Source: Acinetobacter puyangensis
GTDB lineage: Bacteria; Pseudomonadota; Gammaproteobacteria; Pseudomonadales; Moraxellaceae
Length of the DNA: 64,000 bases
Direction of reading: 5' to 3'
Assembly: GCF_900096995.1 (NCBI RefSeq)
Contig: NZ_OANT01000004.1
Span: 1 to 64,000 of the forward strand
Under the pieces are notes generated by a model. The model had not been told where the DNA came from. It worked only from the letters and a program-made list of their open reading frames with translations, and ran no database searches. The position numbers and the translations under genes are program-made. Below, piece after piece: positions 53,586 to 61,675 of this stretch (its first letter is position 1; each line of letters starts with the position of its first letter).

Positions 53586-53858
53586 ATGACTACAACCATC
53601 AAGATCAAACCGATTTCCTATATCAAAAGTAATGCTGCCGAGATGATGAAATTTGTTAATGAGCAAAAAGAATCTATTATCATTACCCAAAATGGCGAAG
53701 CCAAAGCGGTACTTGTTGATTTTGAAAGCTATCAGAATATGCAAAATGCGTTTGGTTTACTCAATATTTTTCAAATTGCAGAAACTGAATATGCAAATGG
53801 TGAGGCCAGCAGTGATGATGAGGTATTTCAGCGACTGCGTTCGAGAATGGCAAAATAA
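53586..53858 (+). CDS. antitoxin, Phd/YefM type
   Basis: 90 residues from the ATG at 53586 with AAGG eight bases upstream; a GTG at 53577 is rejected. KPISYIKSNAAEMMKFVNEQKESIIITQNGEAKAVLVDFESYQNMQNAF is the Phd/YefM DNA-binding domain; the tail (ASSDDEVFQRLRSRMAK) binds the toxin. The toxin gene follows after 2 bases. Confidence 0.92.
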   Translation: MTTTIKIKPISYIKSNAAEMMKFVNEQKESIIITQNGEAKAVLVDFESYQNMQNAFGLLNIFQIAETEYANGEASSDDEVFQRLRSRMAK

Positions 53859-53860
53859 AT

Positions 53861-54223
53861 ATGTTGGATACTAAACAACATGATTTTAAGAAAAACTATC
53901 GAGTAATTGTACCATCTACTGTCGAGCAAGATTTGGAAGAAATATTGGACTATTATATTGCCTTAAACTCAGATTTTGCGGATGAACTTTTACAGCATTT
54001 TCAGCAAAGATTCCGTGAATTAAGACAATTTCCCGAACGAGGGAGATATGTTCCAGAACTCTATCAATACAACGAATTACGCTATCGGGAACTGATACAG
54101 CAGCATTGGCGAATATTCTATAAAATTCAAAAGCAAACAGTGATTGTATTGGCAGTGATTGATGGTCGTCGCAATGTTCAGGATATTTTATTGAAAAAAT
54201 TACAGCGTAAATTTAAAATCTAA
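53861..54223 (+). CDS. RelE/ParE-family toxin
   Basis: 120 residues. VIVPSTVEQDLEEILDYYIALNSDFADELLQHFQQRFRELRQFPERGRYVPEL is the ParE/RelE helical hairpin; ELRYRELIQQHWRIFYKIQKQTVIVLAVIDGRRN forms the beta sheet with basic residues. It may poison gyrase (ParE) or cleave mRNA on the ribosome (RelE); the sequence does not decide. Third TA module. Confidence 0.9.
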   Translation: MLDTKQHDFKKNYRVIVPSTVEQDLEEILDYYIALNSDFADELLQHFQQRFRELRQFPERGRYVPELYQYNELRYRELIQQHWRIFYKIQKQTVIVLAVIDGRRNVQDILLKKLQRKFKI

Positions 54224-54369
54224 AGGATAAGTTGAATTTTATTTTTCAGGCTCCATCTGAATAATCTACCATGCTCCAAAAGCTATCAATAAAATAAATA
54301 AGGAAATTGACAGAATTAAATCCTTGATGGGTGACTTAAAAATCTAAAGAGTTATAGCTTCATTCTAAA

Positions 54370-54431
54370 CTTTAAAAATATCAGTTGTCATCGGCAAAGT
54401 ATTGTAGGTGTCGGCAACAGCATTTAACCAC
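54370..54431 (-). pseudogene. 62-base remnant of a vapC gene
   Basis: 58 of 62 bases match 56525-56586, inside the vapC gene 2 kb downstream, in the same orientation, and the match stops abruptly on both sides. It lies in the 467-base gap between the RelE/ParE toxin and the TetR gene, which is otherwise AT-rich with no supportable ORF. It looks like debris of a second, lost TA module or of a local rearrangement. Confidence 0.75.
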
Positions 54432-54660
54432 TGTCAAATAACATATTATAGATAGAGTTTCAAATCATGTCATATCAATATTTAAATGATAAATGTTTAA
54501 AAATTTTTGGTGTAAGGATTGAATTTATTAAATTTTATAGTTCTATGGTTTAAGTATAAAAGTGAGTCTTTCTCATGAATTATTTTTGTCTAAGTCATCA
54601 GTTGAATCATAGATTTTGTGCAATTAAACGCTTGTATAAATAAAAATATGCAGTATTCTA

Positions 54661-54682
54661 TTAGGAAATAATCATTTCCTAA
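54661..54682. promoter_or_regulatory. TetR operator, copy 1
   Basis: Perfect 9-bp arms TTAGGAAAT / ATTTCCTAA separated by four bases, nine bases before the TetR start. The same site with one change recurs at 55310-55331 before the hydrolase. Confidence 0.85.
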
Positions 54683-54690
54683 TTATTTTT

Positions 54691-55296
54691 ATGTCTGATC
54701 AAGAAAATATGGGTCGTGGTCGCCCCCGCCAATTTAATATTGACGATGCCTTAGATCAAGCTATGCAGGTTTTTCGCAGTCAGGGATATCATTCCACTTC
54801 GATGAGTGAGCTGTGTCAGGCAATGGATCTGACAGTGGGTAGTATTTATAAGGCATTTGGCGATAAACCTACACTTTTTGCGCAAGTCTTTGGTCGTTAT
54901 CTTTCCCTTCGAAATCAGGCATTAAATGCTCGTTTAAAAGATTCTGAAAATGGTTTTCAAAAAATACAAATACTATTGCAATTTTACATCGATTCGGTGC
55001 AAGACATCGAAGGTAAACGCGGGTGTTTGGTGGTTGGTAGTGCAATTGAAATTGAGGTATTAAATCAACAATTGGCACAGGCAGTCGAATTGGCTCTCAA
55101 TAAAAATTTGTCGAATATTAAACAGTTTATTGAGGAAGGGAAGCAAGATGGCTCTATTGGTAAGCAATTAAATACCGATACAGCAGCATCTTTATTGCTT
55201 TGTTTGGTGCTAGGGATACGCGTCGCAGGAAAAATTTCATCTACATCTCCAAATGATTCAATCATTTCCTTAATGATGGGCATATTGAAGAACTAA
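54691..55296 (+). CDS. TetR/AcrR-family regulator
   Basis: 201 residues. HTH near 20-60: FRSQGYHSTSMSELCQAMDLTVGSIYKAFGDKPTLFAQVF. The helical C-terminal half resembles TetR_C_16-like ligand domains (KRGCLVVGSAIEIEVLNQQLA). Operator copies flank it, so it most likely represses itself and the downstream hydrolase; the inducer is unknown. Confidence 0.92.
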   Translation: MSDQENMGRGRPRQFNIDDALDQAMQVFRSQGYHSTSMSELCQAMDLTVGSIYKAFGDKPTLFAQVFGRYLSLRNQALNARLKDSENGFQKIQILLQFYIDSVQDIEGKRGCLVVGSAIEIEVLNQQLAQAVELALNKNLSNIKQFIEEGKQDGSIGKQLNTDTAASLLLCLVLGIRVAGKISSTSPNDSIISLMMGILKN

Positions 55297-55309
55297 TTTT
55301 TTTAACTAT

Positions 55310-55331
55310 TTTGGAAATAATCATTTCCTAA
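55310..55331. promoter_or_regulatory. TetR operator, copy 2
   Basis: Identical to the site at 54661-54682 except one base in the left arm (TTTGGAAAT against TTAGGAAAT). It lies 24 bases before the hydrolase start, between it and the regulator stop. Confidence 0.82.
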
Positions 55332-55354
55332 TTCAAATCAAAGGAGTTGGCAAA

Positions 55355-56251
55355 ATGCATAAACTCGATTCAATAAACGATTATTCGCATCACTTTGCTA
55401 CGATTAATGGTATTCGTATGCATTATCTTAGTGCGGGAAAGATTGACGCAGAGGTGATTGTGTTATTGGCAGGATTTCCTCAAAGTAGCTATGCTTGGAG
55501 AAAAGTCATTCCCTTGCTTTCGGAAAATTATAGGGTTATTGCAGCAGACTTACCGGGACAGGGCGATTCTGATTATCCAATAGATGGCTATGATACAGAT
55601 ACCGTTGCAGCTCGAATCAACGCTTTATTAGAACATTTAAATATCCATAAGATTCATCTGGTCGGGCATGATATCGGCGCGTGGGTTGCTTTTTCTTTTG
55701 CAAACTGTTTTCCGGATGTGGTTAAAACTGTTTCTTTATTAGATGCGGGTATTCCCGGGGTAACTTTGGCTGATAGCTTGCCTGTTACATTGGATAAAGC
55801 CTATAAAACATGGCATTTTGCCTTTCATATGGTACAAGATTTGCCAGAGTCATTAATCGCTGGCCGCGAGGCGGTGTATCTGGATTGGTTTTTAAAAAAG
55901 AAGGCTGCAAATCCTTTCATTTTTGAAGATAAAGATATGCAGGAATATTTACGTATCTTGTCTAAGCCAGGCAGTCTTAGAGCAGGCATGGCATTTTATC
56001 GTTCAGTGGCAGAATCTGCTGCACAAAATAAAAAGAATCAAAACGATCTGCTACGCGTGCCATTATTGGCCGTCAGTGCCGATCAAGGATCAATTCCGGA
56101 TATGGCAACGCCTTTAAGAAAATTTGTGCAAAATGTTATAGGCGTAACGATAGGCAATTGTGGACATTTTATTCCCGAAGAACAGCCCGAATTATTGGTG
56201 CAGCATATGTTGAATTTTATCGGAGCATATCGGTTTGGACTAGAGAATTAA
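55355..56251 (+). CDS. alpha/beta hydrolase with Asp nucleophile (epoxide hydrolase/dehalogenase-like)
   Basis: 298 residues with AAAGGAG before the ATG. AGFPQSSYAWRKVIPLL is the oxyanion loop; nucleophile elbow VGHDIGAW carries Asp near 106 instead of Ser, as in epoxide hydrolases, haloalkane and fluoroacetate dehalogenases; the base is His in CGHFIPEEQPE near 273. It hydrolyses an epoxide, halide or ester; the substrate is unknown. Controlled by the TetR through the shared operator, which suggests a detoxification role. Confidence 0.88.
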   Translation: MHKLDSINDYSHHFATINGIRMHYLSAGKIDAEVIVLLAGFPQSSYAWRKVIPLLSENYRVIAADLPGQGDSDYPIDGYDTDTVAARINALLEHLNIHKIHLVGHDIGAWVAFSFANCFPDVVKTVSLLDAGIPGVTLADSLPVTLDKAYKTWHFAFHMVQDLPESLIAGREAVYLDWFLKKKAANPFIFEDKDMQEYLRILSKPGSLRAGMAFYRSVAESAAQNKKNQNDLLRVPLLAVSADQGSIPDMATPLRKFVQNVIGVTIGNCGHFIPEEQPELLVQHMLNFIGAYRFGLEN

Positions 56252-56360
56252 TTTATCCTAAGTATGGCTTATTTACTTTCTAAATAAGTCTTTTTTATCA
56301 GTCCAATAAAAAGATATAGATGCTTATCAGAAGATTGATTAATAAGATCAGTATTTCTAT

Positions 56361-56777
56361 TTAGAGTAAAATATGATCAAACGGATTAAATAACTTTACC
56401 CCAAAGCCTTTAAAATCTGCAATATTATGCGTCACAACGGTTAAATCATGGACTTTTGCTGTCGCTGCAATCATGGCATCTTCATACAAAGTATCAGAAG
56501 TACGATGCATGAGTTTTGCCCAGGCTCTAAAAATATCAGTTGTCATAGGCAAAGTATTATAGGTATCGGCAACAGCATTTAACCACAGTTCTATTTGTTC
56601 GGCTTTATATGCATCATGCTCTCTGGTGATTTCAATACCTGCCTGTATTTCACCAATGGTCACAACGGACAAGAATAAATTTTTATCTTCAATAGATTGG
56701 ATCCATGCCAGAACTGCACCATGCGGCTTAGGTTTGCGTAATTCCGAAATAACGTTAGTATCAAGTAAATACATCAT
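56361..56777 (-). CDS. PIN-domain toxin, VapC/FitB type
   Basis: 138 residues. MMYLLDTNVISELRKPKPH, VTIGEIQAGIEIT and LYEDAMIAATAKVHDLTVVTHNIADFKGFGVKLFNPF carry the PIN acidic sites; FitB-like. A 62-base copy of its middle part lies at 54370-54431. Follows its antitoxin after 17 bases. Fourth TA module. Confidence 0.93.
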   Translation of the reverse strand: MMYLLDTNVISELRKPKPHGAVLAWIQSIEDKNLFLSVVTIGEIQAGIEITREHDAYKAEQIELWLNAVADTYNTLPMTTDIFRAWAKLMHRTSDTLYEDAMIAATAKVHDLTVVTHNIADFKGFGVKLFNPFDHILL

Positions 56778-56794
56778 TTTAACCCAACTTTAGC

Positions 56795-57052
56795 TTAATC
56801 TAAGGATGACGTTTTACGGCGTTTAGCTTGACCACGAACGGGCAATTCAAGTTCGAAATGATTCTCTTGCTGAAGAAGTAATTCTTTGAGTGTCGGTTTA
56901 GCAGCATACGTTAAACGTTTCCACTCATCAATTGGTACAAGCACCGCAGTTTCCACCCCACGTTTTGTAATCACCTGTGTACCTTCAATTGTGCAACTTT
57001 CAAGTAGTTCACTGAATCTTGCTTTGGCATCTTGTACAGACCATGTATGCAT
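56795..57052 (-). CDS. antitoxin, Phd/YefM type
   Basis: 85 residues from the ATG at 57052, with AAAGGAA 7 bases upstream; nine further codons to 57079 would overlap the operator. MHTWSVQDAKARFSELLESCTIEGTQVITKRGVETAVLVPIDEWKRL is the Phd/YefM fold. Basic tail RGQAKRRKTSSLD. Confidence 0.9.
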   Translation of the reverse strand: MHTWSVQDAKARFSELLESCTIEGTQVITKRGVETAVLVPIDEWKRLTYAAKPTLKELLLQQENHFELELPVRGQAKRRKTSSLD

Positions 57053-57069
57053 GATATTTTCCTTTAAAT

Positions 57070-57089
57070 AACTAGTCATATGACTAGTT
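57070..57089. promoter_or_regulatory. 20-bp perfect palindromic operator
   Basis: AACTAGTCAT and its exact mirror ATGACTAGTT abut with no spacer, 17 bases upstream of the antitoxin start. Typical of a Phd/YefM autorepressor site. Confidence 0.82.
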
Positions 57090-57291
57090 TAATTATAGTT
57101 TATATTTTAGTCAAATCTTATGAAGAACTTTCAATAATTTGATTGAAATAAGAATAAAAATGAATCTAAATTTATTTTTTTAGTAAAAAAATCTCTTTAT
57201 TTTATTAAATACGAAAATTTTTCCCAAAATTCATATCAAAGGCTTTATTTAAGGGAAATAATTTAATCCTTAAATTGTTATCTTATGTTTC

Positions 57292-57480
57292 AGGGTGTGA
57301 GAGGGACGAAAAGATCAATATGCGCTAACGGGTTCATCCAACCTAAGCGTATTGACTCAAAAGGTCTCAATTCGGCTGACAACGCTATAGATCAAAAGTC
57401 TGTAAGCAAAGCGATATCTTACCTAGATAAAGTGGTTACAGTGAAACGTAAGTTTTCCCTTAACACCCTAAAAATTTTTT
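57292..57480 (+). ncRNA. candidate structured RNA or mRNA leader before the Lrp gene
   Basis: No convincing protein, but ordered pairing. AGGGTGT (57292-57298) pairs with ACACCCT (57463-57469) as a closing stem, shortly followed by a TTTTTT run (57475-57480). Inside, TCAATA plus CGCT (57315-57326) pairs with AGCG plus TATTGA (57346-57355) with a 2-base bulge, and GGTT/AACC (57331-57334, 57340-57343) continues that arm. GTAAG/CTTAC forms another arm. Upstream there is TTTAAGG/CCTTAAA at 57248-57274. It could be a small RNA with its own end or a 5' leader. A 96-codon ORF across it (57285-57575) overlaps the Lrp start out of frame and is not believed. The rest of 57104-57291 is AT-rich without features. 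Confidence 0.4.
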
Positions 57481-57561
57481 ACAGATCAAAATGCTTTACG
57501 GATAAAATGATCCCTGCGCCATCTCATCGTAAAATTTACAGCTTAAAGGCACAGGACAGTT

Positions 57562-58035
57562 ATGATGGAACTTGATAATTTTGATAAACAGATTCTGGAA
57601 ATTCTTACCCATGAAGATATGAATCTAAATGAACTGTCGGAGCGAATTCATTTATCGGTCAGTTCTGTGCATCGCCGTATCAAGCATTTAATTGATAATA
57701 ATATTCTGAGCCAGCTTAAACGCAGTATCAACTATCAGAAATTGGGGTTTAGCCTGCATGTGATTCTGCAAGTGTCGTTAAGCAAACATGATACCGATAC
57801 CTTCGATAAATTTCTGGAAGAACTCAAAGACATTCCGGAAGTGATCAATGCTTTTTTGATTACCGGACAATCCGCAGATTTTCTGGTCGAAGTGGTGGCC
57901 AAAAATATGGAAAATTATAGTGATGTGCTTCTCAAGCGTATGGGTAAAATAGAGCATGTAGCTGCACTGCATTCCAGTTTTGTCATTAAGGAATATGATG
58001 TATTCAATTGCAGTGGATTGCTAAGACGGGTATAG
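57562..58035 (+). CDS. Lrp/AsnC-family regulator
   Basis: 157 residues. N-terminal HTH LDNFDKQILEILTHEDMNLNELSERIHLSVSSVHRRIKHLIDNNIL and a C-terminal RAM domain (FSLHVILQVSLSKHDTDTFDKFLEELKDIPEVINAFLITGQSADFLVEVVAKNMENYSDVLL). It senses an amino acid or similar ligand. A probable structured leader lies directly upstream. The target genes are unknown. Confidence 0.9.
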   Translation: MMELDNFDKQILEILTHEDMNLNELSERIHLSVSSVHRRIKHLIDNNILSQLKRSINYQKLGFSLHVILQVSLSKHDTDTFDKFLEELKDIPEVINAFLITGQSADFLVEVVAKNMENYSDVLLKRMGKIEHVAALHSSFVIKEYDVFNCSGLLRRV

Positions 58036-58171
58036 CAGTTTGAGCTATTTTATGTCATCTTATTCAAAATACTGATGAGTGCTTAAAAAAAGCTCAAGGC
58101 AAATACTGTATCTTATTTTTTGTTGTAATATGATAAGAATATTGAAAATTGACTGGTAAGTTCAGGAGATT

Positions 58172-59062
58172 GTGCATCGCGTGGCAAAAACGATTGGGCT
58201 ATTTCAAATAAAAAAACTGTCTTTTGAGAGAATAATTTCTACGAATCCATCTGTTCGTCGGGCACTCATTGTTGCGATTATTTTAGTCTTTGGCTATATC
58301 GATTTCCGAACCGGTTATGAATATTCCTTTGCAATATTCTATTTATTACCGGTTGCGATTGCTGCCTGGTATGACAATACTAAAATGACAATGCTGACCG
58401 TTTTTATGTCTATAGGGACATGGTTTGTTGCCGATTTAAGTGCCGGTCATCTTTATTCAAACTTTATTATTCCTTTTTGGAACGGTCTGGTTCGCGTCAT
58501 ATTTTTTTGCATTGTTGCTTTTTTATTAATAAAGGTGCGAAAAAACTGGAATGATCTGAAAAAGATGGCGATGAATGATCCATTAACTGCACTGGATAAT
58601 ACCCGTGCCTTGGATATTGAATATCGTATATTACGAAAATTAAGCTTTAGAAAAAAAATTCCTTTTGCTGTTGGTGTGATTGATTTGGATGGTTTTAAGG
58701 CAGTAAATGATACGCACGGGCATATTCGGGGTGATGATATATTGGTTACATTTGCCAGTATATTAAAAAAAGCCAATCGTTCTTCGGATGTGGTGGCGCG
58801 ATTAGGCGGTGATGAATTTGCTGTGATTTTACTGGATATTAATGAAGATAGTGCCCATCATTACGATTCAAGATTAAGAGAACTGTTTGTTCTCAGTGCC
58901 TTAAAGCAAAATTATGGTGTGGATTTTAGTATGGGATTGGCGATCTTTGATGATTTTCCGGCAAGTCTGGAAGATGCCCTGCATGTGGCAGATCAATTGA
59001 TGTATCAATCGAAAGGACAGGGCAAATCGCAAACTACAATTCAACATTTTGAGCATCATTGA
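58172..59062 (+). CDS. membrane diguanylate cyclase (GGDEF)
   Basis: 296 residues, GTG start behind AGGAG (58164-58168); GTG 58181 is an alternative. N-terminal part about 28-130 has four to five helices (ALIVAIILVFGYIDFRTGYEYSFAIFYLLPVAIAAWY). GGDEF domain: NDPLTALDNTRALDIEY, VGVIDLDGFKAVNDTHGHIRGDDIL and active loop RLGGDEFAVIL near 212. RSSD five residues before GGDEF is an inhibitory I-site. It makes cyclic di-GMP with product feedback. Confidence 0.92.
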   Translation: MHRVAKTIGLFQIKKLSFERIISTNPSVRRALIVAIILVFGYIDFRTGYEYSFAIFYLLPVAIAAWYDNTKMTMLTVFMSIGTWFVADLSAGHLYSNFIIPFWNGLVRVIFFCIVAFLLIKVRKNWNDLKKMAMNDPLTALDNTRALDIEYRILRKLSFRKKIPFAVGVIDLDGFKAVNDTHGHIRGDDILVTFASILKKANRSSDVVARLGGDEFAVILLDINEDSAHHYDSRLRELFVLSALKQNYGVDFSMGLAIFDDFPASLEDALHVADQLMYQSKGQGKSQTTIQHFEHH

Positions 59063-59116
59063 CAGTCGAAATATTGCCTGTTATTTTCAGCCGATTCTGT
59101 TGTACTGATCCTACTG

Positions 59117-59782
59117 ATGTCGCATACCGATCATTTTATTTATACGCCACCGCAAGCACCTTTAATCACGCTTTATGAAGATGATGATTATGTGGTGATT
59201 GATAAACCCACAGGATTATTATCTGTGATGGGACGCTTACCCCAGCATCAGGATAGTGCCTATCTGCGTATTCTGGAAAAATTCCCTAATGCCAAAGTCA
59301 CTCATCGTCTGGATATGGCAACCTCTGGTATTCTCATGTTTGCCAAACATCGGGATGCGGAAGTGGCGATGAGCAAATTATTTCAGGCAAGACTGGTCAA
59401 AAAAAACTATGTGGCATTGGTACAAGGAAAATTAGAGGGTGAGGGCAGTGTCGATGTACCACTGATCACTGATTGGGAAAAACGTCCTCGACAAAAGGTA
59501 GATTTTGAAACGGGTAAGTCGGCAAGGACTTTATATTATGCTTCGCAATATGATGAAGAACAGAAAATTAGCCGAATTTTACTGGAACCGATCACGGGAC
59601 GTTCTCATCAGTTACGTGTACATATGGCCTATATTGGTCATCCGATTACCGGAGACAAACTGTATCATCCAAATCCTGAAAATAGTCCATTAAAACGTAT
59701 GGCATTACATGCTTGTCACTTGTCTTTTGTTCATCCGTTGCAGCATCAAAACATAGACATATATTCTGCTGCGCCTTTTTAA
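59117..59782 (+). CDS. rluA: RluA-type pseudouridine synthase
   Basis: 221 residues, the length of RluA with no S4 domain. VIDKPTGLLSVMGRL, THRLDMATSGILMFAKH with catalytic Asp near 65, LVKKNYVALVQG, EPITGRSHQLRVHMAYIGHPITGDKLY. It modifies U746 of 23S rRNA and U32 of tRNA in other gammaproteobacteria. Confidence 0.9.
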   Translation: MSHTDHFIYTPPQAPLITLYEDDDYVVIDKPTGLLSVMGRLPQHQDSAYLRILEKFPNAKVTHRLDMATSGILMFAKHRDAEVAMSKLFQARLVKKNYVALVQGKLEGEGSVDVPLITDWEKRPRQKVDFETGKSARTLYYASQYDEEQKISRILLEPITGRSHQLRVHMAYIGHPITGDKLYHPNPENSPLKRMALHACHLSFVHPLQHQNIDIYSAAPF

Positions 59783-59893
59783 TTAGGACATTGTTGTTTA
59801 TATATTTGGGCATCTTAAATTTTTTAATTAATAGTGTAATCTACTGAATTCTATGATAAGTATAAAAATATCGTGTTGAACTAAAAGGTAATC

Positions 59894-60016
59894 TTGAAAT
59901 TAAAAGAACGACATGAGATGGTAAAGCAGCAAACGATAACGTTGTTTTATGCAGCAAAAAATACAGACATGAGCCATGCAGTGCGATTAAAGCAAGTGAT
60001 AGAAGAACTTCATTGA
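59894..60016 (+). pseudogene. 3' fragment of a DUF488 (YeaO-like) gene
   Basis: 41 codons reading LKLKERHEMVKQQTITLFYA then AKNTDMSHAVRLKQVIEELH and a stop. TITLFYAAKNTDMSHAVRL corresponds to the TLLYSAKNTxxNHALVL C-terminal motif of YeaO-type DUF488 proteins. The first two thirds are missing, so this is a remnant left between rluA and the VOC gene. Confidence 0.6.
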
Positions 60017-60024
60017 TCGGTTGT

Positions 60025-60390
60025 TCAATTTGAAATATTTCTAAATGTTCGACTTGAGATGCTGACTGAGTTACCGTCTGGGTCTTTGGTATTGTCAAAA
60101 CAGTAACCATTGGCATGGTGAATGGCACCAAATATCAGTCCTTGCTGTTCTGACTGAGTAATAAACTGCTCAATGTCCTGTACATCAAATGACAGTTTAA
60201 CCGTTGCTTGCCCTAATTTAACTGATTTTGCCGCTTGATGAATGAGAATGTTTATACCTGATTTGGATTTAAGTTCGATAAGCCCTTCAATTATTTCGCC
60301 AGTGGTTTCGAAATCAAAATGTTGATGGTAGAACTGAGCGCTGCGTTGCATGTTACGTGCATAGATAATTAATGTATTAAGTCTTGGCAT
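60025..60390 (-). CDS. VOC-family protein (glyoxalase/bleomycin-resistance fold)
   Basis: 121 residues. LNTLIIYARNMQRSAQFYHQHFDFETTGEI, then GLIELKSKSGINILIHQA, VKLSFDVQDIEQFITQSEQQGL and DPDGNSVSI, the usual paired beta-alpha-beta modules. Small VOC proteins bind a metal and act as lyases, dioxygenases or binding proteins; the reaction is unknown. Confidence 0.85.
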   Translation of the reverse strand: MPRLNTLIIYARNMQRSAQFYHQHFDFETTGEIIEGLIELKSKSGINILIHQAAKSVKLGQATVKLSFDVQDIEQFITQSEQQGLIFGAIHHANGYCFDNTKDPDGNSVSISSRTFRNISN

Positions 60391-60449
60391 GAGATGGTAA
60401 AAATATCAAAAAGTGGTTTTGTTATACCAAATCAGAAGCACCGATGAAA

Positions 60450-60476
60450 AAAGTCCTGATTTTGAATCAGGACTTT
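60450..60476 (-). terminator. terminator of the iron-ADH operon
   Basis: 12-bp stem AAAGTCCTGATT / AATCAGGACTTT with a TTG loop; on the minus strand it runs into TTTTTT. It lies 14 bases beyond the alcohol dehydrogenase stop. Confidence 0.92.
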
Positions 60477-60489
60477 ATATATCATGGGT

Positions 60490-61674
60490 TTACCATGCCT
60501 TTTCTAAAATCCCTAACAAATCATTTAGATTGGCCTCTTTAGGATTATAGATTATTGAACCATCATCCAGTGCTTTTGTGGCGACCTCTACAAGCTGTTC
60601 ACGTGTGACTTTCCCTGTTTCTTGTAGTGTACGAGGTAATTTTGTCTGGAGGTGTAATTGGTCACGTATCTGACGAATATAATCAATGGCTTTATCTGCA
60701 CGTTTATCGGCTGGTGTATGGGCATAAATATCCGCACCGGCAAGGGGTAATAATAAATCTGCAATTTTATCGCCATTGACCTCTTTATTATAATCAAGCA
60801 CATAGGGCAGGAATAAATTCATGCATAAACCATGGGGTAAGTGTGCAACTGCACCTAGCGCATGACCCAGAGAATGTACCACACCCACCATTGAATTTGA
60901 AAAAGCGATCCCTGCCATGGTCGAAGCCTGTGCCAATTCCAGACGGCCTTGAGCATCCGTTGGATTATCCAGTACCGTAAATAAATGCGTACTGATCTTT
61001 TTGATTGCAGCCGTTGCATAAGCATCACTGATTGGATTTGCTGCCAGACAGGTATAGGCTTCAATCGCATGGGTCATTGCATCCATTGCAGTCATTGCCG
61101 TCAGATGTGGTGGCAGGGTCTGGGTCATACGTGGATCCAGAATTGCTGCATGCGGCATCAAATAATAAGAGGCAAACGGTATTTTGAGATTTTTCTCGGT
61201 ATCGGATACCACTGCAACCATGGTGACTTCAGAACCAGTTCCAGAGGTGGTCGGAATTACAAAAAATGGTTTAAGCGGTCTGGAGAGATTGTGTGCCCCA
61301 GAATATTTTAAAAGATCATCACCACCTTCAGACACCAGAATATTGGTCGCCTTTGCGGTATCAATGACCGAACCACCACCAATCGCCAAAATGGCATCGC
61401 AGCCATGCTCACGATAAATGCGGGCAGCTTCACGTACTGTTGATAGGCTACTATCAGGTGGAACGTCATCAAAAATCGCACTGATATCGACATCCGTTTC
61501 ACTAAATGCATTTTCAATCGGAGCTAACAAACCATTGCTGCGGACACCTTTATCGGTGATGATTAAGGCTTTTTTTGCGCCTAAAGTTGCCAGTTCAAAA
61601 GGAATATGTTCTAAGGCAGCGTTTCCTGCAATGACTTTGACAGGACAAAAAAATTCGTAATAAGGCTTTGCCAT
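60490..61674 (-). CDS. iron-containing alcohol dehydrogenase
   Basis: 394 residues, group III ADH. NAD motif GGGSVIDTAKA near 99, PTTSGTGSEVT near 141, metal ligands in DAMTHAIEAYTC near 200 (Asp, His) and HSLGHALGAVAHLPHG near 265-280 (His pair). It oxidises alcohols or reduces aldehydes with NAD. Its start is one base after the SCP2-like gene stop, so the two form an operon. Confidence 0.93.
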   Translation of the reverse strand: MAKPYYEFFCPVKVIAGNAALEHIPFELATLGAKKALIITDKGVRSNGLLAPIENAFSETDVDISAIFDDVPPDSSLSTVREAARIYREHGCDAILAIGGGSVIDTAKATNILVSEGGDDLLKYSGAHNLSRPLKPFFVIPTTSGTGSEVTMVAVVSDTEKNLKIPFASYYLMPHAAILDPRMTQTLPPHLTAMTAMDAMTHAIEAYTCLAANPISDAYATAAIKKISTHLFTVLDNPTDAQGRLELAQASTMAGIAFSNSMVGVVHSLGHALGAVAHLPHGLCMNLFLPYVLDYNKEVNGDKIADLLLPLAGADIYAHTPADKRADKAIDYIRQIRDQLHLQTKLPRTLQETGKVTREQLVEVATKALDDGSIIYNPKEANLNDLLGILEKAW

Positions 61675-61675
61675 G

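Noticed and set aside
54467..54553. A 28-codon ORF (MSYQYLNDKCLK...) in the gap before the TetR gene
   Set aside because: Too short, no ribosome site, AT-rich background where such frames occur by chance.
57285..57575. A 96-codon ORF before the Lrp gene
   Set aside because: No ribosome site, atypical composition, overlaps the Lrp start out of frame and covers a region with ordered base pairing.
59841..60131. A 96-codon minus-strand ORF after the VOC gene
   Set aside because: It overlaps the VOC gene in another frame and the DUF488 remnant; no family match or start signal.
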